Below, piece after piece: positions 6,792 to 13,588 of a DNA stretch of 16,409 bases. Within the stretch, counting starts at the first letter, position 1, and every line of letters begins with the position of its first letter. Under the pieces are notes generated by a model. The model worked only from the letters and a program-made list of their open reading frames with translations. It was not told the origin of the DNA and searched no databases. The position numbers were made by a program, and so were the translations under genes. The DNA is from an uncultured Eubacteriales bacterium. GTDB lineage: Bacteria > Bacillota > Clostridia > Oscillospirales > Oscillospiraceae. Location: assembly GCA_900549705.1 (NCBI GenBank), contig URPI01000031.1:1-16409 (forward strand), in the 5' to 3' direction.

Positions 6792-7562
6792 TTACAGCCC
6801 GATGTTCTGTAAAATGCGCACCAATGCCGTCCGGACAGGGGAATCCTTCGGCAGCTGAACCGTGGGTTTTCCGTCGCAGTCATAGCGATAGACCTCATCG
6901 CTCTGAGGTACGACACCAAACAAGTGCAGCCCTTGCTTCTGAATTTCGTCCATGGTGCCGGCATCCAGCTTGCCATCCGGCGCACGGTTTACGATCAATC
7001 CTACCTGCTTGGGCTTGAAGTTCAGCTCCTGCATCAGCGCTGCAATCCGTCCCGCCGCCTGAACGCCCCGGCGGGAGCAATCGCTGACCAGAATTGCCAC
7101 ATCCATGGTGGGAAGCAGGCCACGGCTAATATGCTCCATGCCCGCTTCGTTATCCACCACAAGATAAGGGTAGTTGGCTTGCAGACGCTGAATTTGGGTC
7201 TGCACCAATCCATTCACAAAGCAATAGCAGCCCTGGCCCTGGGTGCGGCCCATGACCATCAGGTCAAAATCCTTTTCCTCTGTGATGGCATCCTCCAGCC
7301 GCATTTGCAGGTAGTCACCCTTGGTCATGCCCGCAGGGATGGGAGAATGGAGTGCCATTCCTGCCCGTTCGATTTCCTCCCGGATTTCTCCCAGGGTGGG
7401 CGGCGCTTCCACACCCAACACCTCGTTCAGATTGGAATTGGCATCCGCATCTACCGCAAGAATGGGTGTTTTGCCGTTCTCACACAGATATTGAATCATC
7501 AGACCGGTCAGCGTGGTTTTTCCGACACCGCCCTTTCCGGCTACAGCAATAATCTTCGCCAT
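6792..7562 (-). CDS. CooC/AcsF-type nickel-insertion ATPase, CYC motif
   Basis: The 256-residue protein has the deviant Walker A GKGGVGKTT at residues 9-17 and AVDADANSNL (36-45), which is characteristic of CooC/AcsF. Its switch II is VVDNEAGMEHISRG. The segment MGRTQGQGCYCFVN places Cys112-Tyr-Cys114 at the same numbers as the Ni-binding CxC I recall for CooC1 of Carboxydothermus. The family dimerises, binds one Ni(II) through the paired CxC motifs and delivers it to carbon monoxide dehydrogenase or acetyl-CoA synthase. GAGGAGG lies 6 nt before the ATG. It is the first gene of the leftward operon, read from the promoter at 7648-7621. No CODH/ACS gene is in the window, so the client could be distant or novel. 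Confidence 0.88.
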   Translation of the reverse strand: MAKIIAVAGKGGVGKTTLTGLMIQYLCENGKTPILAVDADANSNLNEVLGVEAPPTLGEIREEIERAGMALHSPIPAGMTKGDYLQMRLEDAITEEKDFDLMVMGRTQGQGCYCFVNGLVQTQIQRLQANYPYLVVDNEAGMEHISRGLLPTMDVAILVSDCSRRGVQAAGRIAALMQELNFKPKQVGLIVNRAPDGKLDAGTMDEIQKQGLHLFGVVPQSDEVYRYDCDGKPTVQLPKDSPVRTALVRILQNIGL

Positions 7563-7599
7563 AATTTCCTCCTCATGTTGTTAATTGGTAGACATACTG

Positions 7600-7628
7600 T
7601 TGACTTTTCGTTTCAATATCATTATACT
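7600..7628 (+). promoter_or_regulatory. Sigma-A promoter of the tetR-DUF3786 unit
   Basis: TTGACT (7600-7605) and TATACT (7623-7628) are separated by exactly 17 bp, each box one mismatch from consensus. Initiation is expected near 7635, about 80 nt before the TTG start of the regulator gene. Confidence 0.8.
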
Positions 7629-7648
7629 GATTGTCATGAGATAAACAA
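7621..7648 (-). promoter_or_regulatory. Sigma-A promoter of the CooC operon
   Basis: On the - strand TTGTTT (7648-7643) and a perfect TATAAT (7626-7621) are 16 bp apart. The -10 box shares four base pairs with the -10 box of the opposing promoter, so RNA polymerase cannot occupy both at once. Confidence 0.8.
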
Positions 7649-7649
7649 T
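7630..7649. promoter_or_regulatory. Candidate TetR operator, ATTGT-N10-ACAAT
   Basis: The inverted repeat ATTGT (7630-7634) / ACAAT (7645-7649) covers the expected start of the rightward transcript and the -35 box of the leftward promoter. The flanks add CTGATT (7627-7632) and AATCAG (7650-7655). A repressor here would block both promoters. No binding data are available. Confidence 0.5.
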
Positions 7650-7677
7650 AATCAGATTCTGGAAGCTGTGCAGAAAC

Positions 7678-7688
7678 GAAACAGTTTC
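7678..7688. promoter_or_regulatory. Second palindrome GAAAC-A-GTTTC upstream of tetR
   Basis: A perfect 11-bp odd palindrome lies 29 bp before the tetR start, within its leader. It may be a further operator site or a small leader hairpin. Confidence 0.3.
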
Positions 7689-7716
7689 CGAAATCTGTTG
7701 AGGAAGGTGTCATATT

Positions 7717-8295
7717 TTGCAGCGAAAAGAAATCAATACCAAAGATCGCCGGACGAAGTATACGCGCAGTGTCATTCGGGAGGCTCTGATGGGGCTTCTG
7801 CGAATCAAGCCCTATTCCAAAATTACCGTGACGGAGCTTTGCCGTCTGGCAGACATCAACCGAGGAACCTTTTACATCCACTATTTTGATGTAGATGATG
7901 TGCTGGACGACATTTTAACGGAATCTTTCTCGGATGTGAGCCAGACCATAGGTCATGTACTGTGTCCCCAAAAAGAAACCTGTACCTATCCGTTTTGCCA
8001 GAAGGTACAGGAGAATGAAGCGCTTTGGCCTCTTTTTATGGATGAGACTGTCTCGGAAAGGATCATAAAACAACTGGCGGGCAAAAGCAAGGAAGACTTT
8101 ATCAGTTATCTGATGCAGCACAGCGATTTGACCTTTGAACAGGCAGAGAGTATTTTCTATTTCCAGATTCACGGCTGTCTGACCATTAACCGGCTGATGC
8201 TTCAGAACAAGTGCCGGGACTGGCACAACGTACAACAGACCATTGATCGGTTCATTCGGGCAGGTTTACAGGAGTTTTTGCAGGATGGAGAATAA
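7717..8295 (+). CDS. TetR/AcrR-family regulator with a CX5CX4C cluster
   Basis: The product has 192 residues, usual for TetR regulators. Residues 36-58 are the HTH (KITVTELCRLADINRGTFY), followed by the family's HYFDVDDVLDDI helix. The TTG start at 7717 is preferred: AGGAAGG lies 9 nt upstream, no in-frame ATG precedes it, and the first internal ATG would remove part of the DNA-binding domain. The ligand-binding half carries Cys83, Cys89 and Cys94 (CPQKETCTYPFC), uncommon in TetR proteins and suggestive of metal or redox sensing; that is inference. It diverges from the CooC operon and overlaps the next gene by 11 bp, so it is the likely regulator of both units. Confidence 0.88.
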   Translation: MQRKEINTKDRRTKYTRSVIREALMGLLRIKPYSKITVTELCRLADINRGTFYIHYFDVDDVLDDILTESFSDVSQTIGHVLCPQKETCTYPFCQKVQENEALWPLFMDETVSERIIKQLAGKSKEDFISYLMQHSDLTFEQAESIFYFQIHGCLTINRLMLQNKCRDWHNVQQTIDRFIRAGLQEFLQDGE

Positions 8296-8893
8296 CAGGC
8301 AGTTTGAATTGATGCGTTCCGCCGCCAGACAGAAATTGGAAGGCGCAGATCCTGTCCAGCTTTCCGTACTGACCGGACTGTGCTGGGATGGAAGGACATT
8401 TGACGCAGAAACCTTAGGAATCACTATTCGGATCAGTTGGCCGGAATGTCAGATTTCTCCGGTGCTGGAAATGTGGCACGAGCTGACAATTTTGCAGTAT
8501 CTGGCAAATACAAAAGGAACTGCACTCATCGGGAAATTCCTTGCCCTGAGCGAATTTCACTCCGGCGGCTTGGCAAAGGGGACAAGCTTTGACCGGGATA
8601 ATGACCGCATGATCAGCCGGATTGGTCTGCATGACCCGCAGGCAATCCGGGAAGCCGCTGCGAAGCTGGGGGGAACGGAACTGCATGAAAAATCTGATTT
8701 GTCTTTTTTGTTTTCCTTTCTGCCCCATATTCCGATAAAGCTCAATTTGTGGCTGCCGGACGAAGAATTTCCTGCTTCCGGAAAAGTCCTGTTCGATGCT
8801 TCTGCGGAAAACGATTTGCAAATTGAAGCCGCCGGAACGGCAGCGGCAATTTGTCTTTCGCTTTTGGAAAGAGTCATAGAACAGCAGAACTGA
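8285..8893 (+). CDS. DUF3786 domain protein
   Basis: The 202-residue product starts at the ATG at 8285, with AGGAG 10 nt upstream, inside the end of tetR (11-bp overlap). The body matches my memory of DUF3786: a LTILQYLANTKG segment near residue 70, LSEFHSGGLAKGTSF near 95-110, a KLGGTEL segment, then FLPHIPIKLNLW and the hallmark DEEFPASGKVLFDASA near 155-170. DUF3786 has no assigned reaction. It occurs in anaerobes and often sits near corrinoid or CODH-related genes; that association is from memory. The protein lacks the N-terminal CxxC iron-sulfur motif that some relatives carry. Co-transcription with the regulator ties it to the CooC operon. Confidence 0.78.
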   Translation: MENNRQFELMRSAARQKLEGADPVQLSVLTGLCWDGRTFDAETLGITIRISWPECQISPVLEMWHELTILQYLANTKGTALIGKFLALSEFHSGGLAKGTSFDRDNDRMISRIGLHDPQAIREAAAKLGGTELHEKSDLSFLFSFLPHIPIKLNLWLPDEEFPASGKVLFDASAENDLQIEAAGTAAAICLSLLERVIEQQN

Positions 8894-8960
8894 TACATCA
8901 GAAGTGATATGTACCCAGTTTTCTGGACACCGTTATTTTAATTGAACAATAGGTTTCACA

Positions 8961-9084
8961 TCATGGATGCTTCCCTGAATTTAGAGGGAGGCATCCATTT
9001 TGTTTTCGCAGGATTCTGCTGTTATTGTAATAATTGATGTAATCGGCAAGCTGAAAAGCTTGAAAAACAGGAAGCGGTGGCCAT
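8961..9084 (-). pseudogene. Fragment of IS3-family transposase C-terminus
   Basis: The - frame reads FQAFQLADYINYYNNSRI, the signature of the IS3-family integrase C-terminus (YI-x-YYNN-x-RI). It then departs from the usual KLKGLSPVEYR ending and stops at a TGA at 8963-8961. Everything upstream of the fragment is the unrelated RpiR gene in another frame, so the catalytic DDE core is gone. Confidence 0.7.
8963..9006 (+). terminator. Intrinsic terminator after the DUF3786 gene
   Basis: ATGGATGC-T-TCCCT (8963-8975) pairs with AGGGA-G-GCATCCAT (8984-8998) around a short loop, and TTTTGTTTT follows. It coincides with the tail of the insertion-sequence remnant, so it may have been brought by it. 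Confidence 0.75.
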
Positions 9085-9966
9085 TTATCTGGCTGCCGCC
9101 TCTTTATTTGTGCGGCTTTCGTGCTTCTCGGACTTGGCGATGTGGGTTTTGGACAGCTGCTCCAGGGAATGGGCATAGTCACTGTTTGCAAAGGCAGTGA
9201 ACAGAATGTCCACCACGTTGAGCTGGGACATCCGGGAGGACATGGCGCCGCTGCGAAACAGCGATTCGTTGGCCGCCGTGTACAGCCGGTAGTCCGCCAA
9301 CTCATACACCGGGGTCTGCACACAGCGGGTGATGGCGATGATGGCGGTGCCGTTCTTTTTCAGATTCCGCATACACTCCACCATTTCGGCAGTAACGCCG
9401 GAGTAGGAAAACACCAGCGCCGCATCCGCTGCCGTGGCATTAAAGGACTGCACCAGCTGGGCATGCCAATCCTCGTTGATGACGCACAGCTTCCCCAGCC
9501 GCATGAATTTCAGATAGGCATCCTTGGCGGCGCACAGGGAAGCGCCCAGCCCGAACAGATAGATAACGCCGGCTCGCTGCAGCAGCCGGACGCTCTCATG
9601 CAGCACCTTCAGATCCATCAAATCCCGGGTTTCTTCCAGGGAGAGAATGTTGGCATAGGTGATTTTGTCGATAATCTGCTCCAGGGAATCGGAGTGTTGG
9701 ATGTCTTGCTGCTCGGTGCGCCGGGTCTGCTCCCGCTGGGCAAGCTCCAACGTGACGGCGCGGCGAAATTCCTTATACCCGGAAAAGCCGGTGTGGCTGC
9801 ACATCCGCACAACGGTAGAAGGGGAGGAGAAGGTTTTCTGTGCCAGTTCGTGAATGCTGAGGTCAACCACCATCTGTGGATCCGATAAAATCCGCTCGGC
9901 TACGCCCCGCTCGGTGCTGGAAAAACGCTCGGAGCTTTCCCGAAGCCGCAACAATGCACTGCTCAT
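9085..9966 (-). CDS. MurR/RpiR-family transcriptional regulator
   Basis: The 293-residue protein has an N-terminal RpiR HTH (about residues 1-77; STVVRMCSHTGFSGYKEFRR) and a SIS sugar-phosphate isomerase-like domain (about 120-255; IYLFGLGASLCAAKDAYLKF, then ALVFSYSGVTAEMVE). SIS domains of this family sense phosphosugars. MurR is known to respond to MurNAc-6-phosphate, the substrate of the MurQ encoded in the divergent operon, so regulation of that operon is the natural inference. An AGGCGGG-type site lies 8 nt before the ATG. A TACAAT box at 9998-9993 could be its -10, without a good -35. Its 3' end meets an insertion-sequence remnant but the domain looks complete. Confidence 0.9.
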   Translation of the reverse strand: MSSALLRLRESSERFSSTERGVAERILSDPQMVVDLSIHELAQKTFSSPSTVVRMCSHTGFSGYKEFRRAVTLELAQREQTRRTEQQDIQHSDSLEQIIDKITYANILSLEETRDLMDLKVLHESVRLLQRAGVIYLFGLGASLCAAKDAYLKFMRLGKLCVINEDWHAQLVQSFNATAADAALVFSYSGVTAEMVECMRNLKKNGTAIIAITRCVQTPVYELADYRLYTAANESLFRSGAMSSRMSQLNVVDILFTAFANSDYAHSLEQLSKTHIAKSEKHESRTNKEAAAR

Positions 9967-10032
9967 ACTGATTCCCGCCTTTCGTTTCCTTCATTGTAAC
10001 GGTTCTGGGAGAGAAAGGCCATCCGCTAACTT

Positions 10033-10058
10033 CACAAAAACGATTGTCGAAATTTGTG
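10033..10058. promoter_or_regulatory. Candidate regulator half-sites CACAAA / TTTGTG
   Basis: CACAAA (10033-10038) and TTTGTG (10053-10058) form an inverted pair with 14 bp between them, in the 310-bp divergent gap (9967-10276). The same words recur as CACAAA at 10159-10164 and TTTGTG at 10216-10221, flanking the operon promoter. GAAA-N5-TTTC at 10139-10151 is another short palindrome. These are possible RpiR sites; the region is AT-rich, so chance is possible. Confidence 0.35.
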
Positions 10059-10168
10059 CAAAAAGCATATTTTCAAAGAAAGAGTTTGAGAAAAGTTTCA
10101 TCAATTCAGACAAAACAGGGGAATTCCAATCAGCACATGAAACATTATTTCTCTGATTCACAAAATAC

Positions 10169-10197
10169 TTGACACAAAATACAAAACGAACTATAAT
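10169..10197 (+). promoter_or_regulatory. Perfect-consensus sigma-A promoter of the amino-sugar operon
   Basis: TTGACA (10169-10174) and TATAAT (10192-10197) are exact consensus boxes with the optimal 17-bp spacer. Transcription would begin near 10204, giving a leader of about 70 nt before the solute-binding protein start. Such a strong promoter normally needs a repressor, fitting the divergent RpiR gene. Confidence 0.92.
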
Positions 10198-10276
10198 GAA
10201 CCCAGAGTCAAGGGATTTGTGGGGGATAACTCCTTTCAATCCGCTGACAAATACGAAATATCAGGAGGAAATATCA

Positions 10277-11647
10277 ATGAAGAAGTTCATCGCATTGCTG
10301 CTGGCCAGCGTGATGGTTCTGGGGCTGTTCGCCATGGGTGTCAGCGCAGAGACCACGGGAGCGGAAGACAAGATTGTCATCATGGCACCCCCTGTCACCG
10401 GCAATTATCTGTCCAACCTGAAAACCTGGGCTGACGATTTCCATGCCCTGTACCCCAACCTCACCGTGGAAATCATCGAGACTTCCTGGGGCGACCACAA
10501 CGACAAGCTGTCCACCATGGCACAGGCCGGTGAGGCACCTGACATCGCTGAAATTTCCTCTAATGCACTGGGTACTTTCGTAGAAATGGGTGTTGCCATT
10601 GACATCGCAAAGTACATGGAAGATGGCCGCCTGGCTGACTACGACGAGTCTGCTCTGAAGTATCTGTCTCTGGAAGGCACCACCTACGGCCTGCCCCTGT
10701 ACCTGACCATTCAGTCCATCGGTGCCAACAAGACCATGATGGAAGAGCTGGGCATTGACGTTGCCAAGATTCAGAAGGAAGGCTGGACCTACGAGGAGTT
10801 CCTGGATGTCATCAAGAAGGGCACCAAGGATGGCACCTATGGCTTCGTGTTTGCAAACCTGGGCGTTACCGCTTCCGATATGCTGTACATCTTCGGCTCC
10901 GGTGCAGGCCTGAGCAATACCTTTACCCCCGACCTGAAGTACGCTTTCACCTCCGAGAATATGCTCACCCTGCTGAAAGCCGTTGAGGAAATGACCAAGT
11001 CCGGTTATATGCCCAACTACGGCGTGGAAGCCGGCCAGCGTATGGTCATGTGCCAGACCGGCAACGCCATGATCTTCGGCAAGGCGATGCCTCTGTTCGA
11101 GAATAACTTCAAGAAGAACAACGCCGCTCTGGAAGCCAACGATGGCACCGCTGTTGAGAACTCCCTGAAGATGGACTACGCATTCCTGCCCGTGCCCACC
11201 ATGGACGGCTGCCAGGAATCCTGCTACGGCACCGTGGACGGCCTGATTGCCATGCGCAACAAGAACACCACTGATGAGCACCTGAAGAACGTGCTCCTGT
11301 TCATGGACTACATCTGCTCCGGCGAGCGCATTGCTGAGTGCATGAACGACCTGTACCTGACTCCTGTGTGCCAGACCGGCCGGGATGCCGTGGTTCTGCC
11401 CGAGGGCCGCGATGCCGACAACCTGGACACCGCTACCCGCTGCATCGCCATGGTTCAGGCTCCTCCCGAGGGTGTTACCACCGAGATGACCGCCACTGCC
11501 AAGAAGCTGATGGACGAGCAGATTGTTCCGAAGTTCCAGGCTCTGCTGGCCGGTGAAATCACCGCGCAGGACGCTTACGACCACATCGTTGAGGCTGCTC
11601 AGGCTGCCTTCGGCGCTGACAACTGCGTTTCCGGCAAAATCGGCTAA
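10277..11647 (+). CDS. ABC transporter extracellular solute-binding protein, family 1 (CUT1 type)
   Basis: The 456-residue product begins with a signal peptide (MKKFIALLLASVMVLGLFAM, cleavage probably after VSA, residue 24). It continues as a family 1 sugar-binding protein: ADDFHALYPNLTVEII near residue 55, then GEAPDIAEI (about 87-95) and a YGLPLYLTIQSIGANKTMM segment. AGGAGGA lies 7 nt before the ATG. There is no lipobox cysteine near the signal end, odd for a Gram-positive binding protein, which would usually be a lipoprotein. Codons are strongly biased (CTG, AAG, ACC, GGC) relative to neighbouring genes, in line with high expression. The operon context suggests a peptidoglycan-derived amino sugar as ligand; the ligand cannot be read from sequence. 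Confidence 0.9.
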   Translation: MKKFIALLLASVMVLGLFAMGVSAETTGAEDKIVIMAPPVTGNYLSNLKTWADDFHALYPNLTVEIIETSWGDHNDKLSTMAQAGEAPDIAEISSNALGTFVEMGVAIDIAKYMEDGRLADYDESALKYLSLEGTTYGLPLYLTIQSIGANKTMMEELGIDVAKIQKEGWTYEEFLDVIKKGTKDGTYGFVFANLGVTASDMLYIFGSGAGLSNTFTPDLKYAFTSENMLTLLKAVEEMTKSGYMPNYGVEAGQRMVMCQTGNAMIFGKAMPLFENNFKKNNAALEANDGTAVENSLKMDYAFLPVPTMDGCQESCYGTVDGLIAMRNKNTTDEHLKNVLLFMDYICSGERIAECMNDLYLTPVCQTGRDAVVLPEGRDADNLDTATRCIAMVQAPPEGVTTEMTATAKKLMDEQIVPKFQALLAGEITAQDAYDHIVEAAQAAFGADNCVSGKIG

Positions 11648-11663
11648 GGCACTTCCCTAAGTA

Positions 11664-11704
11664 AAATACATTGCCCACCCCACCTTGGTGGGGTGGGTAT
11701 TTTA
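11664..11704 (+). terminator. Strong hairpin between binding-protein and permease genes
   Basis: CCCACCCCACC (11674-11684) and GGTGGGGTGGG (11687-11697) form an 11-bp perfect stem with a two-base gap, flanked by AAAATA and TATTTTAT. It ends about 18 bp before the permease start. It is likely a partial terminator and 3' stabiliser that keeps the binding protein more abundant than the permeases. Confidence 0.8.
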
Positions 11705-11721
11705 TCCCCAGGAGGTAGATA

Positions 11722-12642
11722 ATGAACACGACAAAAGAGAAACGGCCTGCCCGCCGCGCCCTGAGACTGACCAGTGACGACAAGTGGGGATATGTTTTTA
11801 TTGCGGCTGCAATGATTATCTTCGGCGTATTCACCCTGTATCCCGTCTGCAATGCAATTTACACCAGCTTCTTTAAATACAAGCCCTTCGGCTCTGAATT
11901 TATCGGCTTCCAGAACTATGTGGAAACCCTGAAATATTCCAAGTTCAACCTGTTCTACAAGGCCGTGTTCAATACGGTTCTTTACACTGTGATTGTGGTG
12001 CCCCTGTCGCTGCTGCTGTCCTTTGCCATTGCAGTGATGATTCTGCCTTTCCAGAAAAAGCTGCAATCCATCTTTAAGGCCATGTATTATCTGCCCGGCA
12101 TTGCCTCCGGCGTGGCGCTGAGCGTGGTGTGGCTGTGGCTGTACGATTCCTCTCCCGACGGCATTTTCAACCGCTTGCTGGGCTTCTTTGGTATCCCTGC
12201 CCAGAACTGGCTTTCGTCCACCAAAACCTCGATGCTTTCCCTGATTATCATGGCGCTGCTTTCCAGCCACGGTGTCCGGGTTATCACATACATTGCAGCG
12301 CTCCTGGGCATTGACAACAGCTATTTTGAGGCAGCCGAGCTGGACGGCGCTACCTTCTTCCAGAAGGTGCGGTTCATTGTCTGGCCGCTGGTGAAGCCCA
12401 CCACGCTGTTCTTGCTCATCACCGGTGTGATTGGCTCCTTCCAGGTGTTCATGAATGCCTACATGATGACCGGCGGCGGCCCGGACAATTCCACCACCAT
12501 GATTGGTCTGTTGATTTACAACAACGCATTTGTTTACGGTAAGTACGGCCTTGCCTGCGCTCAGGCCATTCTGCTTGCCATTGCCATCGCCATCATGTCC
12601 CTGTTCCAGTTCAAGGTGATGGGCGTGGACGTTGAGTATTAA
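11722..12642 (+). CDS. CUT1 sugar ABC transporter permease (MalF/UgpA-like)
   Basis: This 306-residue inner-membrane protein has six predicted transmembrane segments. Its cytoplasmic EAA loop (YFEAAELDGATFFQKVRFIV, followed by WPL, about residues 203-225) is the coupling helix that contacts the ATPase. The N-terminal segment with YPVCNAIYTSFFKY is typical of the MalF-like partner. AGGAGG precedes the ATG. It lies after the SBP hairpin and 11 bp before the second permease. No ATPase gene is in the window; CUT1 systems of Firmicutes often share a distant MsmX-type ATPase, which is inferred here. Confidence 0.92.
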   Translation: MNTTKEKRPARRALRLTSDDKWGYVFIAAAMIIFGVFTLYPVCNAIYTSFFKYKPFGSEFIGFQNYVETLKYSKFNLFYKAVFNTVLYTVIVVPLSLLLSFAIAVMILPFQKKLQSIFKAMYYLPGIASGVALSVVWLWLYDSSPDGIFNRLLGFFGIPAQNWLSSTKTSMLSLIIMALLSSHGVRVITYIAALLGIDNSYFEAAELDGATFFQKVRFIVWPLVKPTTLFLLITGVIGSFQVFMNAYMMTGGGPDNSTTMIGLLIYNNAFVYGKYGLACAQAILLAIAIAIMSLFQFKVMGVDVEY

Positions 12643-12653
12643 GGAGGCGGAGT

Positions 12654-13523
12654 ATGGCAACAACCGGTCTCTATTCCCAGCACCTGGACAATGTGAAGGT
12701 GCGCTACCTGCGCAACACCATCCTTGCCATTGTGCTGACGGTTCTGGCGGCGGCAACGCTGTTCCCCATCTGCTATATGATTCTGTCGGCCTTCGGCCCC
12801 AATGTGTCCACGGCGGGCAATATGCGCACCATCCTCCCGTCCCGGTTCACCCTGGAATCCTTCCAGGCGTTCTTCGACTTCAACCAATATTCCCTGCGCT
12901 GGATTATCAACAGCTGTATTGTGGCCTCCTGTGTGGTGGTGGGCAACGTTATCTTTGCCTCCATGGCGGGCTATGCCTTTGCAAAGATTAAGTTCAAGGG
13001 CAGCAGCTTCCTGTTTGCCATGATTCTGGTGGCAATGATGATCCCTTATCAGGTGACCCAGGTTCCCCTGTACATCCTGATGGTGCGCAAATTCTCCCTG
13101 ACCAACACCTATTGGGCTATGATTCTGCCGGGTATGTGTACTGCCTACAACATTTTCCTGTGCAAGCAGTTCTTCACCGGCCTGCCCACCCCGCTGATTG
13201 AAAGCGCCAAGATTGAGGGCTGCAACCAGTTCCAGATTTTTGTAAAAATCATTCTTCCCCTGGCAAAGACGGTGCTGGCCGTCATGGCAATCAACACCTT
13301 CATGTCCAGCTGGAACGATTTCTTCTGGCCCTTCCTGGTGACCAACAATCCGGCCATGTACACCATTCAGGTTGGCCTGAAGCAGTTTAAGTTCGCCAAC
13401 GAAACCTTGTTTGCCCCCATGATGGCCGGTGCAACCATTTCCGCACTGCCCATGTTCGTGCTGTTCTTTGCACTGCAAAAGTATTTTATGGAAGGCGTTA
13501 CCATCGGTGCCGTTAAGGGCTGA
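12654..13523 (+). CDS. CUT1 sugar ABC transporter permease (MalG/UgpE-like)
   Basis: The 289-residue protein has six membrane segments and the EAA-type loop LIESAKIEGCNQFQIFVKII (about 181-200, then LPL). FPICYMILSAFGPN at its N-terminus and a C-terminal EGVTIGAVKG tail are typical of the MalG-like subunit, whose tail end contacts the ATPase and which pairs with the preceding permease. AAGGAGG lies 6 nt before the ATG. It is followed by a strong hairpin. Confidence 0.93.
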   Translation: MATTGLYSQHLDNVKVRYLRNTILAIVLTVLAAATLFPICYMILSAFGPNVSTAGNMRTILPSRFTLESFQAFFDFNQYSLRWIINSCIVASCVVVGNVIFASMAGYAFAKIKFKGSSFLFAMILVAMMIPYQVTQVPLYILMVRKFSLTNTYWAMILPGMCTAYNIFLCKQFFTGLPTPLIESAKIEGCNQFQIFVKIILPLAKTVLAVMAINTFMSSWNDFFWPFLVTNNPAMYTIQVGLKQFKFANETLFAPMMAGATISALPMFVLFFALQKYFMEGVTIGAVKG

Positions 13524-13535
13524 TCGGCAAGATTC

Positions 13536-13564
13536 GCAGCCCCCACTGTTCCGGTGGGGGCTGC
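13536..13564 (+). terminator. Hairpin after the permease genes
   Basis: GCAGCCCCCAC (13536-13546) and GTGGGGGCTGC (13554-13564) form an 11-bp stem with a 7-nt loop. Only a weak T-rich stretch follows (TGTATTG), so read-through into the downstream GNAT-to-esterase genes is likely. It may separate a transport sub-operon from a catabolic one. Confidence 0.65.
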
Positions 13565-13588
13565 TGTATTGAGGATAGAAAAATAAAT

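Larger units (their letters stand above)
8910..9084 (-). mobile_element. Remnant of an IS3-family (IS150-like) insertion sequence, 3' end only
   Basis: On the - strand a transposase C-terminal fragment is followed by AATAACGGTGTCCAGAAAAC and TGGGTACA (to 8910), the form of an IS150-group terminal repeat. No matching left end or intact transposase is in the window. The remnant abuts the 3' end of the RpiR gene on one side and the DUF3786 gene on the other. Confidence 0.65.

Noticed and set aside
6689..6985. A 98-codon - frame covering the end of the first CooC-like gene
   Set aside because: Its first two thirds shadow the ATPase gene in another frame. Only the last 20 or so codons look protein-like, and they are recorded separately without a start.
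8910..9084. An intact insertion sequence
   Set aside because: Only a transposase C-terminal fragment and one terminal repeat are present; there is no DDE core and no opposite end.
10274..11584. A 436-codon open frame antisense to the solute-binding protein
   Set aside because: It arises from the biased codon use of the + gene; the product is a His/Gly/Val-rich shadow with no domain.
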